This document shows positions 12,301 through 21,472 of a stretch of 64,000 bases of DNA, one piece after another. Source of the stretch: Chrysaora quinquecirrha (lineage: Eukaryota; Cnidaria; Scyphozoa; Semaeostomeae; Pelagiidae); NCBI GenBank assembly GCA_014526335.1, contig JACTAT010000001.1, positions 3,524,596 to 3,588,595 on the forward strand, given 5' to 3'. The position numbers and the translations under genes are program-made. Position 1 is the first letter of the stretch. Each line of letters starts with the position of its first letter. A model generated the notes under the pieces. The model was not told the DNA's origin and made no database searches. It saw only the letters and a program-made list of their open reading frames with translations.

Positions 12301-15300
12301 GCGGGACATCTCTCGTGCGAGGGCTGTGACTTTGTTTTCTGAATTTAGCACGACGGTTCTGAAACCAAACCTGCAAGAAACGATAAAGCTCATTTAGAAA
12401 CAAAGTAAGACGAAGAAGTAGAAAGCCTGAAAGATTTCAGGCCTAACCCAGCTAAACAACTTAAATCCAACAAGTAAAACAAGAACTTGGACCCAGAAAA
12501 ACTTTTGTTTTGTTTTGTATGTACTAAATTAGCCCCACAAATGCTGAGATATTAGTAATTCGACTGTTGACAACAGGAAAGCTTGAAGTTTTTTACCTTG
12601 ACAGCTTGTTGAGGAAGACCCAGATCTTTCGCAACACTCCAGAGATTCATTTTGCTTTGGTACTGTGATTTCTTGAAAATTGACTCAAGTTTGGTCTTGT
12701 GAAGACCAGTGATAACAGTGCGAATTCTTCTATTTACAGGAGATTCAACGAATACATCGTCGGAGCATTCTGAAGATACAGACTCATTACTTGGATAGTC
12801 AGGTGTTGACGAACGAGGGTAGAAACAAGAACTTGAACTCGAATCGGAATCTGAACCTGCAGAGAAAGGAAAATAAACATTAGTGAAATTTCACTTATAG
12901 CAGTCAGCAATCAATAGATATTTTCTACAAGAAAGGGGGAGGAGATGGGGGTGACTAGCGATAGATACCGCTAGGCTCCCTTAGTCGAAAATTTTTTTTT
13001 CTACTGAAATGATCTATAGCTAGATTACTCACCAGACCCGACCCACGAGTGAATCTAACTTCTGGGTGAATTGTAACCATATGAAAAACGCTTTATAAAG
13101 GATTAAACGGATAGGCCATACATGTCGAGGAGTAATAGCTGTACATACTGCTTGTGCCGTAATTCAATTTATTTCACAGAGATCCGTTGCATGGCCAAAT
13201 GTACAGCTTGTGATAAAAAAGGTTACAGTTAAGAAAGGAAATGAAAGGTACAAACCTCTTGAATATGATCGCAACCCTGAAGAAGGTTCATCTTTTCTAA
13301 GAATGTCTTCAATACTGAAACGCATGATTCACGGCGAAGATAACAAAACAGGATACGGCTAATAGAAATCGTGTACACTTGAAAACGTTTGAGATCAGCA
13401 CGATGCAACGACCAACAGGATATGCGTTGAGAACACGCGAAATCGTGTTTTTATACACCGCTTGTGTTGAAGGAAACCGATTTCAAAGACTGTACAGCTA
13501 AAGAGACTAATTAACAATTAAATTTGTATGCGTCGTCATTTAATAAGGCCTCTCTCACTTCTTTAGAAACTGTCGCAAAAATGTGTCGCAAAGTTAACAA
13601 ATCGGAACGACTTTATCTAATCGCCGCGCTACTAATGAGCGAAAATAATCAACCAAGGAGCGCGGGCGGCTCTTCTCAAAAGCCACCCGACGTGTTAATT
13701 TGAAGGGCGGGCTACCCTCTTGAATCGATGCGGCAGCTTTTGATTAGTGTAAGTTTTCACGCTTCAGGACAATGAAGGCGGTGTAGTATAGACGTTTAGA
13801 AGAAATTCTCAAGTCTAAGGTGTCTTACGGGTAATATTATTCGGTAAACAAGACAAATATACCGTGGAAACCTCCATTAACTTTGAGGAATAAAGGGTAA
13901 TAGAAAAACACCGAAAAATAGTAAATTTATTACTATCCATATCGCAAATATAGAAAAGTGCGAAATTGTTGCTTAGTTCTTTTGTACTCAATTTCCATAA
14001 AAAGTAAAGACATTTTCGGATATTCTTCAATTACTGTAATGGAGTTTCAATTCTCGACACTAGAGTAGGCCTTTCCTCCAGCATCTAGTTGCTCAGCAAG
14101 GCAAAGCGGAAATTGCTATTTGTGCACATGAATCTCATGCCGAAAAAATCTAGATACATAATGCCTTCTCGTATTTTCGATTTCGAGTCACACGGGATGG
14201 GAAAGGGTAGCCTGCGTGCAGAGGCTCAAAGTTTCAAGCAATGGGCATTTCACTATTCAAACGAATACGAGATTCCTCTTGAAACAAAGGATTGCTGAGG
14301 GATTTCTGTAAAATCAAGAATGTAGGAGATTCCTAATGAGTGAATTGCCCAACAACACCCCTGCTCCTCTATACATAGCATGAAGTTTTGCAAGAGGTTT
14401 ATCTTGATGGTATCCTGAGGATTTTTCCCATTTTAAAGCATGGAACAATTTTAGTGAATCTTTGGTTTTCTATATCTGATTTCAAAAAGTCTCGGAAGAT
14501 CTCTTTGAAATCCAGGAAAATCACACTAGGAAAACTTAAGAAATTCAAAGAGTCTTTTTGGAACCCTAGCATTTCAGACGATTTCAGGAATCCTTCAAAA
14601 TCTCTAAAACGAAGCCTAGTCTTCTGCTTCTCTCTACTTTCAACTCTGCCGGCACTTTGCGGAGTTTAGCGTACAGTGCTTTTGATGAATCATAGAATTC
14701 GGCAGACATAAAAGATACTAAATGAGTCTCTCAGAAGTGTCAATGAGGCAAATGTAATCAACGAGAACGGGTAATGAAGGATGATGTTAGTGTTAACTAC
14801 TTCTCTTGTCTGAAATGTTCTTTATTGTTTTCCTTAGCCTAGTTGGATAAATGAAACGTAAGCGACACACCTCAAAGTCTCCGGTTCAAATTGCCCTTTG
14901 CTTTCGGATGTATGAAACATGTTATGAAAAACGTCGGATAGTGAAAGATTACGTTAGTTTTAACTGCTTCAATTTTACAATTTCGGTGATTGTTTTTCTG
15001 GTCCTACTAGGTTTTGTGAAAGGCAAGCGACCCGCCTTGAAGGCTCCGGTTCAAATAAAGCAAGGCCCATTCGCTTTTTCGGAAAACTCAAATAAGTGTT
15101 AACTCTCTTTCTATTCTACGATTTTCGGTAAATGTTTTCATAATACCATAGTTGCAAATATGAAAGGTGGGTGACTCAGCTCTCCTGCTCAAAAACTCGC
15201 AATCAAATCAAAAGTACCCTTTCGCATACCTGAAACTTTCATTGCACGCACCGCACCTGGGGTAGCCACCGAATTGGCGTTCGCTATCCAAAAAGCTGTT

Positions 15301-16703
15301 TCCCTTGAAAGAAAAGGATTTTTAGGAATTTTCGAATTTCTGTGAAAAATCAGGATCCCTAGAAAGGGTGCACGTGATTTCCGAGAATTGAATTTCCATA
15401 CAGTCATGAAAGTTGATCTTTCGCTGCTCCATTAGGCTCCATCCATGGGCAATTCGCTCCTACCAAATCTCGTACAACCCTTGCTTTAAATCCTTTTGTT
15501 TTCACGGAAATCCCTTCGTTTTGGCCGAAATCTTTCCGAGGGGCAATTCACTCCTTGAAAGTCTCGTACACCTTTGCTGGAAGTCCTATTGTTTTCTCAG
15601 AAGTCCCTTGAAAGTCCTTTTGTTTTAATAAAACTCTCGTACGCCTTTTTGCAGAGTGAAATGCCCCTCGAATCTTTCAACAAAACAAAAGGACTTTCAA
15701 GGGATTTCCAAGAAAACAATAGGATTTGTGGCAAAGGTGTACGAGACTTCCAAGGAGTGAATCGCCCCTCAATCTCATATGTTCTTGGAGGAGTGAAATG
15801 CCCCTTGGCTCCATCAACAGGGGCAAATCCCGTAAATCATGTTACCGTAAAAGATTGAGGATGTTTCCATAATAATCTTAATACTGGAGTACCTTTCTCT
15901 GCAAACAACAAATTTGCCACTAGATCAATTTTTTCTCAAACCTGAAGAATAAATATTTGACATGCAACATACCCTATCTTGTTGCCTTTTGATGCGTTTT
16001 TGAAAATCTTCAATTGTTCCACGGAGATCTTCTTCTTGCTTCTGCTTGGCTTGAAGTCTAAAAATAAGATTTTTCAGGTTCAATGATTAAAACAATCAGC
16101 ATCATCAATAATCTAGTGTGACAATCATCAACCATGATAATGATGGGACAAGTGGGGGCTGCTCCAGCTCCCTGGCCCCCTTCCCCTGATTCTGATGGGT
16201 CTGAGAGATTATAATCAAAAGGAAACCAAGATCATTCTCTCAATCAAGTAATCATTACAATCAGGTATAATCAAAGTAACAGTTGCTAATCAGCAGTGGC
16301 ACCAGACATTCAGAATTTGAGGGGCAAAAAAGGGTGTGGTCAAGGAATATTAGGGCATGGTTGTAAGAACAAATAACCCAGTTGTACCCTGCCACATTTT
16401 TTTATCAAATATACATGCAGCCTATATATAAAACCTATCTTTGGGGTGATTGGTGGCAAATACACTTGTGCCTCCCTTTGGCTATGCCAGTGCTTGTGAT
16501 TATAATCAAAAATCAACTGCAATCACTAATATGCAACATCAAAATATTTAATGAAAATATATGAAAAATTAAATGAAAACATACTGGTATAATAAGACAG
16601 CTTCATTGAATGTAAGAACTTCCTTTTCCTTTTTTTCATTTTCTCCATCACCCACTGCCCCCTTTCCCTTCTTCTTTTTCTTCCCTTTAGATTTTGGGGC
16701 CAT
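6398..16703 (-). CDS. CCDC83: CCDC83-like coiled-coil protein (one apparent 1-nt break)
   Basis: Ten coding exons on the minus strand: 16585-16703, 15973-16057, 10025-10193, 9662-9741, 8900-8987, 8376-8467, 8184-8252, 7961-8081, 7416-7593 and 6398-6517, about 373 residues. It starts with a Lys-rich stretch (MAPKSKGKKKKKGKG), then LTFNEAVLLYQLQ, which aligns with the human CCDC83 opening around ALLDYQ. A long coiled coil follows: YDQVEQALKEK matches VEEAMKEK, HQEFSDNKWLRQE matches YQEIWENDWLKKE. The C-terminus is acidic. All junctions are in phase except exon 7961-8081, which needs one extra base near 8016-8028 to read through into the next exon. Intron 2 contains a homeobox gene. The molecular role of CCDC83 is poorly known; an upstream RFX X-box suggests cilia. 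Confidence 0.88.
7115..7370 (-). repeat. Copy of the CGAATAAGCCCCC repeat family
   Basis: Contains GCACCCGGGCGCTTATTC and twice GGTGCTTATTCGAGG, the reverse orientation of motifs repeated in the element at 33468-33893. It lies in the last intron of the CCDC83-like gene. Probably a non-autonomous DNA element; ends are not sharply defined. Confidence 0.45.
7683..7958. repeat. (GAT)n-rich microsatellite
   Basis: Imperfect GAT/GATGAC repeats in the CCDC83 intron between exons 7961-8081 and 7416-7593. The long Asp-rich and His-rich open frames over it are only translations of the repeat. Confidence 0.95.
8488..8662 (+). repeat. tRNA-derived SINE, family 2
   Basis: Head resembles a tRNA promoter: TAGTGGTATAATCC as an A-box-like part, then GGTTCGAACC as a B box. 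It is followed by a body ending GACTGGCGCTTAAC...TTCACCTTTT. The same head, body and tail order is found on the opposite strand at 63785-63965, and parts of it at 43905-44230, 28046-28135 and 55170-55220. The tRNA-like fold is not intact, so this is a SINE and not a tRNA gene. Confidence 0.7.
9061..9196 (+). repeat. MITE family 1 copy
   Basis: Diverged copy of the 134-bp inverted-repeat element typified by 10618-10751, in the CCDC83 intron. It keeps the internal words AACAAAAGGATTTC, GAAAACAATAGGACTTC and GCAAAGGTGTACGAGA. Confidence 0.75.
9335..9466 (+). repeat. MITE family 1 copy, diverged
   Basis: Same order of internal words as the 10618 copy (GAGGCAATTCATTC, AACAAAAGGATTTTC, GGGTGTACGATATTCC), with more substitutions. 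Confidence 0.65.
9890..10003 (+). repeat. MITE family 1 copy, 3' truncated
   Basis: Starts GAGAGGCATTTCACTC and ends in GGGTGTACGAGATTTCAAA just upstream of a CCDC83 exon; the right terminal repeat is missing. Confidence 0.65.
10618..10751 (+). mobile_element. MITE family 1, best complete copy
   Basis: A 134-bp element bounded by CGAGGGGCATTTCACTC on the left and GAGTGAATTGCCCCTCG on the right, a 17-bp terminal inverted repeat with one mismatch. It has no coding capacity. A second full copy of the same length lies inverted at 15537-15670. This is the structure of a non-autonomous DNA transposon; the mobilising transposase is not in this window. Confidence 0.85.
11635..11765 (-). repeat. MITE family 1 copy, reverse orientation
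   Basis: Carries CTCGCACACCTTTGCTGGAA, GTTTTCATGGAAATCC and a terminal TTTTTTGAGTGAAAAACCC, the reverse complement order of the family, with a disturbed left end. Confidence 0.6.
11924..13325 (-). CDS. PRD-class-like homeobox transcription factor, nested in CCDC83 intron 2
   Basis: Three coding exons, 13256-13325, 12597-12856 and 11924-12370, phases consistent; 258 residues starting at the ATG at 13325. The N-terminus reads MRFSIEDILRK, in which FSIEDIL fits the eh1 motif (FxIxxIL) that recruits Groucho/TLE corepressors. A Ser-rich linker precedes the homeodomain (about residues 62-121). Helix 3 is VKVWFQNRRAKFRK, with Gln at position 50. The intron falls between homeodomain positions 46 and 47, the site typical of PRD-class genes. 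Helices 1 and 2 are unusual (ITGLHKTKLESIF, SKMNLWSVAKDLGL), so no named family fits. The tail has odd Cys clusters (CGCIDC, HACCCTNC). Likely a sequence-specific repressor. Confidence 0.88.
14243..14350 (+). repeat. MITE family 1 copy, diverged
   Basis: Begins GGGCATTTCACTATTC and ends GAGTGAATTGCCC; the interior is shortened compared with the 134-bp type copy. Confidence 0.65.
15295..15402 (+). repeat. MITE family 1 fragment
   Basis: Contains CCTTGAAAGAAAAGGATTTT and AGAAAGGGTGCACGTGATTTC in family order, strongly diverged. Confidence 0.45.
15445..15545 (-). repeat. MITE family 1 copy, reverse, partial
   Basis: GGGCAATTCGCTCCTACC, AAATCTCGTACAACCCTTGC and ATCCTTTTGTTTTCACGG appear in reverse order of the type copy, running into the next copy at 15537. 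Confidence 0.6.
15537..15670 (-). mobile_element. MITE family 1, second complete copy
   Basis: 134 bp from CGAGGGGCAATTCACTCC to GAGTGAAATGCCCCTCG, the inverted counterpart of the copy at 10618-10751. It shares its last bases with the start of another copy at 15664, so the two are joined end to end. Confidence 0.85.
15664..15769 (+). repeat. MITE family 1 copy abutting the previous one
   Basis: Starts inside the right terminal repeat of the 15537 copy (CCCCTCG), then runs through ACAAAAGGACTTTCAAGGG, GAAAACAATAGGATTTG and GCAAAGGTGTACGAGACTTC to GGAGTGAATCGCCCCTC. The left outer repeat is shared or lost. Confidence 0.75.
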
Positions 16704-16863
16704 GTTTGCTTGTTGGCTATACTTCGGCTGACATCAAATTGCGCTAAAACATGAGGATAGAAGGCTTTCAGTCAATTCTATGTATTTTGATGCAATTTTC
16801 ATGAATAATACAGTTTCAAAAACAGCATATTTCAAACAAGTCTAGTTTATAGGCTATCTCCAT

Positions 16864-16877
16864 GTTTCCATGGTAAC
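16864..16877. promoter_or_regulatory. RFX X-box upstream of CCDC83-like gene
   Basis: GTTTCCATGGTAAC is a near-symmetric X-box fitting GTNRCC-N2-RGYAAC exactly. It lies 161 bp upstream of the CCDC83 start codon (16703). RFX factors bind such sites at ciliary gene promoters. Activity is inferred from motif and position. Confidence 0.65.
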
Positions 16878-17671
16878 AGAAATAGAACCTGACATAAAAA
16901 TCGTTTGAGAGGAAGGATCGATATCAAACTTTTTTATAGATTAAATAGTGCTTTTTATTTCAAGATAACAAACCTTGAAATCTGTTACAGACGGTTTAAA
17001 AGGATGATTTCCCACTTTCTGCTGGCAGAAATAAATTTCTTGGCAAACTGTGCGGGTGATAAAGAATAACATGGAGCAAAATCACAAACCTGATCACATC
17101 CTATAGCCTCGTTTCCATGAAAAGTGCAAAACTTAAAACTTCAAAATTATCCAGCCTTCTGAAAAATGTATTATTAACTATGGGAATCTCAAAGACTTTT
17201 GTATCAAAATAGAATTTAACATATAATTCACACAAAGTTAGGTACTAGAATCTACTAAAATAAATTAATCGTCGTTCATAGCTACCACTCAAAAATCATT
17301 CCATCAGATACAACAAGCGGACTGCGCAAAAGATTTTTTTGGTCGATATTCTGCGGAAAAATTATTCTGGGATGTGAAAAATGGACAAGTTTTGACCACA
17401 TTTTTTACCTCATACTGTAACGATTCTGCGGGAGCATCTATTTTTATAAATCTGAAAAAAATTACTTATAATAACAGATGCATTCTACCGACTAAACCGA
17501 GTTACTCTAACTGTCTAATCTATCGATTCAAAATTAAAATCGCCAAAATTTCCCAATTTCTTTGAGCCTTTTCAATGCTCTTCCAAAGCTTTGCATCTTA
17601 AAAATCTGCCTTGTGGCTTAGCAGTTACAAGGCATCGAAATAAAGCGCATTCTCAATCTCTTTATAAATAC
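16878..17671. other. Intergenic region, nothing recognised
   Basis: AT-rich sequence between the CCDC83-like promoter and the 3' end of the membrane-protein gene. I see no exon, RNA gene or repeat family copy in it. Confidence 0.5.
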
Positions 17672-20600
17672 TCATCTCGAGGCATTGATGACGTATCCTG
17701 GAAGATTTTGTTTTGATGTTTTTCTTTGTCTTTTCCCAGATGAAGAAGGTGGAGGAGATCCGGGTACGAATTTATGCACAGAAGAGGAATCTGGCGCGGA
17801 TCTCGTCGAGTGTTGGGAATGAACTGAGAGTTTTCTTGGAGGTAACAATAGACTATGGAGATCGAACCCTGAAATGCAAATAGGTAGAGAGTGAAGAATA
17901 AATTCAAAATAAATTACAGTCAACTCTCTCTAATCAGATACTGTACCTCTAGAAAGCTTGCATATTTCTCAATCAGCTCCAGAGATGGAGCGGGAAGACC
18001 AAATAAATTAGTCAGCTTTTCTGTTTATGACGTTTTACTATGAGGACAAAACATGTTTCTGCTTTTATAGCAATTCCAAATGATTTTCTTGAGACAGAAT
18101 TTTTTAACGCACCAAGTGGTGGGACGGTTACCCCAGTAGGCCCAGGGGCCCCTAAACATTGTGTGACCAAAATAATCATTCCACTCACCGGCAAAACTTC
18201 GTGAAATAACCCAAAATTTCTGGTCAGAGCAATTCTAACATCATAACATTGCAGTGGCGTTCCCAGACTGAAAATACTGGGGTGGATGAAAACTTTTTGG
18301 GGATCTGGGGGCGTAGCTCCTGGGTAAAATTTTAGGGGCCACACCCCCCAAACGCTCGGAAAGACCATGTTTCTGGGAGAGGCTTGCTGACTGGTAACAG
18401 CAATTCTGGTAATGTTTGGATGATTTTCACCAATGCATAGAATTGGAGGAAAAGTCAGCTCATTCTTTTCTGCTGGAAAACTAGCGGAGACCCCCCCCCC
18501 CGTGAATATTATGACGGATTTTGACGAATTGGAATATCAATGTCTGAGAGAACTGGGGTGGACATGCCCACCCAACATTGTCAATTTTAAAAACTTTCCG
18601 GGGGCAATTCCCTAGCTTCAAGTTATTTCACTCACCAGTCATGAAAGGTCCATCATGATACGTCACTGGGACAGTCTGTCGAATAGTTTCTTCCTTTATT
18701 CCGCTGTTGAGAGAAAAATTGAATAAGGCTTCATTCAGAACTTAAATTCTCGATAGCCACCGTACATGAACAACATAATACTAGTTGACGTGTAAAATAC
18801 CAACCTGAAACACTGTTTGTACAGAATATATGGAAACCCTGTGACCAGGCAACAGGGAAAGCAAAGAAACCACAATGCAGTTTGGCATGAATTTTTACAG
18901 GCGAAGAAGTGATCGGCGCAATTTGGCGTTGATAGGCCATGTGTGACGAAAATATCACAGTTCCAAACCAATGTTTCCACGTGACAGCCATCTTGTGAAT
19001 TTACACTGTCCATGTATTGTCGTAAGGATTCGCTAAAGGCAATCTGTGAATAACAACATATATGTTACACGCATGATTGTCTTTTAATTTGCGACACTTT
19101 GGCCCTGGCAAACAATCCAACATTGTTTGTCAAACATTTGGAATTAGCTTATTCATCAATGTTTGAACGTCATCACAAACACTGTTTAAAAAAATTCAAA
19201 AACATTCTCTGTTGACGCAAGCAAAAATTGTTTAATGAGCAATATTTTGCGGCGAGGCCAAGCTCTAAAGCATTTTGCTTGGCAAGCAAACTTCAAATGT
19301 TGACAAACAATATTTGATCGTTTGGTCAGGGCCTTTAGAAAGTCTTATAGAGAGTCTTTAGAATCTCTTAGGCACTGAAGCGGGATCTCGCGATGTTGGT
19401 GACAAAACAAAATTTCATGCACATGAATTAATCACAAAGATGACAGGGAAACCAGACATTTACCTTCATTACGCATAATCCTACCATTCTACATAATCGA
19501 AATGACGTATGTACCTAAGCGCTGTTTGCTACGATAGTCTTCCAGCGAGACAAGCATATCATAAGGGACAAGCATATTTTTACCACTGGTACGACAGAAT
19601 TGTGACTAGGGCCTAGATTAGACATTTTGCCAGAGTCGTGCCGTCCAGTAATAGTTCAGATGTCGTGCCGTGTACATTGTCTCTGTATTCTCCTGGCCTC
19701 AGTTGCAAATCCTATCTACGGGCTTGCAAATGAGAAGAGTGGCTTGGGCCCTGTAGTCAAATGCTGACTTGACAATTTCAGGTACGGCAGTGGCTCGACG
19801 TCTAAACCAACGCCGTGCTAGTGTCGAGAAACTGCCGCCCGGCACGGCTAAATTGGATCGCACCAAGATTTAAGCACGAGTTAAAGCCATTGACTGATTC
19901 AGACATCGTGCTACTACTATTTTTCTGGTATGACGTAGGAACTGGGCCTAATTGGAGACGTTTGGAGCTAATTTGACTCGGTGGACTACAGGCTCGATGG
20001 ACCATAAGTTCACAAAGAGTGGTTCAAAAGATAAAAAGAGGTCTTGGCTGTAGTAGTGGCTAATGTTTCTTTACAAATAAATTCAATATGATCGAGTGAC
20101 AATACTATGCCATTTGCCCTGACTTCAAAACGGACAACAAAAGATATTCCATTACCTTGATTCGAAATGTCTTTCCTTCCTTTAGAAATTCTTCAGCTTT
20201 GTTGAAAGCAGTATCAAGTTGCGATGATATGAGAGGATGTGCTGTATTTATGATTACAACAAAATCGACAGTCTTTACGAATAAATTTGAGTCATCAGAT
20301 GCGCTACTACTGCCTTGACCAACAGTTGTATTTGTGTGACAATGTGCAGTTGTTATGATAGGCTTCTTCGCAAGTAACTTCCTCACGGCAACAGTTTCGT
20401 CTATATCATTGACCTAGCAAGACAATTTACACTATCATTACAGAGACTTCAGGCCTGGCTAAACTAGGAGACATGTCGCGCGTGACATTGATGTCCCCTC
20501 GGTGTCTCCCAGTTCAGCCACCTCGAAAACTTTGTAGCACGCGACAAAATTTGTAGCAAGAGACACGAAATGTTTCTGGGAGACAACAGAAACATTTCTT

Positions 20601-21472
20601 GTCTCCGCCACATGCAAATGACTTCGGGAACATGTTGCTCGCTTGTCACTCGCATGTTTAGCCACCCTGGGAGACGCGCCGAATACAGTGTCGCGCGCGA
20701 TATGTCTCCTAGTTAAGCCATAGCTTTATGTACACATTTTCAAAGTTTGGCAATGACTATACTTGCAGTAGAGATTTATTGTTACTGCTTTTTGTAAAAG
20801 GTGGTGTGGCCAAGTGGTCAATGTGTGGCCAAGTGGTCAAGGATTGTGAGGTCGTGGGTTCGACTATCGTCGGAACCATTTTCCACAAGCCTGCAGTGAA
20901 CTTAGCTGTTCTCTTTCTAAAGGTCGGTAAACGATCAGGGTATTTGTTCCCCAGGGTATTCGCCCTAGAATATCAGTCTGGGAGACAAGCTACACGTCTA
21001 CATCAACTGTATTGCCGCCAGAACTTGCGTTAGTTTGCTTGCTTGTCAGGAACGTTTTGTTTAACAGGCAAATTTCACAGGGCCGTCAAAAACGAGGGAC
21101 GGGGCTGGAGGGGCTTTAGGCTTATAATTATAAAAACAATAGTAGTATGTCATATAATCATTACGTCATCAAGTACTTTTCAGTTGTTCACCCCCCAATA
21201 TGAGATTCCTTCTGGCGGCCTTGTTTCATCATTCTACCAAAACGAAAGAATAATATCAAAAAGAGCTGAAAGAATAAAAAACCAGGTACCTCAATCGTGA
21301 CATCCCTGCCTTCAAATCGACTATCACGAACCATGACGATGAAAGAGTTATCCCCACATCTCATTTTCCCAGTTTCAGGGTCCAAATGCCAGCAAAAGGG
21401 GCTTGCACAGAAATCGTCCTTCTTTTCCACGGCGATTGCACACTGCTTTGAGTTGCAACTAGATGTAGCCAT
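17672..21472 (-). CDS. Unrecognised single-pass membrane protein
   Basis: Five coding exons, 21290-21472, 20156-20413, 18805-19043, 18636-18703 and 17672-17868, with all junctions in phase; 314 residues from the ATG at 21472. The N-terminal part is soluble and Cys-containing (MATSSCNSKQC, FCASPFCWHLDPETGKMRCG). A mixed alpha/beta-looking stretch follows (FVKTVDFVVIINTAHPLISS, AFNKAEEFLKEGKTFRIK). Then comes one hydrophobic, Cys-rich segment near residues 197-220 (ALWFLCFPCCLVTGFPYILY). The C-terminal 90 residues are Ser/Pro-rich and basic. An alternative upstream start could come from a 5' exon, since an acceptor-like TTTCTAG lies just before the ATG. I cannot assign a family or function; only the exon chain and the membrane segment are supported. 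Confidence 0.65.
18040..18640. repeat. Dispersed repeat in membrane-protein gene intron
   Basis: Shares AAGTGGTGG, CCCCAGTAGGCCC and nearby words with 44600-44780 in the RCC1 gene intron. It also contains GGGGTGGA-type stretches. Probably an old transposon fragment; type unknown. Confidence 0.35.
19101..19333. repeat. MITE family 2 (ATCAAACATTGTTTG palindromic element)
   Basis: Starts GGCCCTGGCAAACAATCCAA and ends GATCGTTTGGTCAGGGCC, imperfect terminal inverted repeats enclosing about 200 bp rich in CAAACATT/AATGTTTG words. It lies in the intron between exons 18805-19043 and 20156-20413. Related copies: 23593-23876, 46245-46492 and 59054-59341. Confidence 0.75.
20806..21035 (+). repeat. tRNA-derived SINE, family 1, with duplicated A box
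   Basis: Head GTGGCCAAGTGGTCAAGG resembles the A box of tRNA-Ser/Leu, and GGGTTCGACTAT the B box. The A-box segment is duplicated in tandem 17 bp apart (TGTGGCCAAGTGGTCAA twice). The body ends CCGCCAGAACTTGCGTTAGT. The copy at 25258-25495 shares head, body and tail, which shows this is a SINE and not a tRNA gene. Confidence 0.8.

Noticed and set aside
17731..17860. Plus-strand exon-like frame opposite the last exon of the membrane-protein gene
   Set aside because: The minus-strand frame continues the exon chain in phase with a good acceptor; the plus-strand frame has no partners.
20806..20890. Possible tRNA-Ser/Leu gene
   Set aside because: A box duplicated, no closed cloverleaf, and the body and tail are repeated at 25.3 kb; it is a SINE head.
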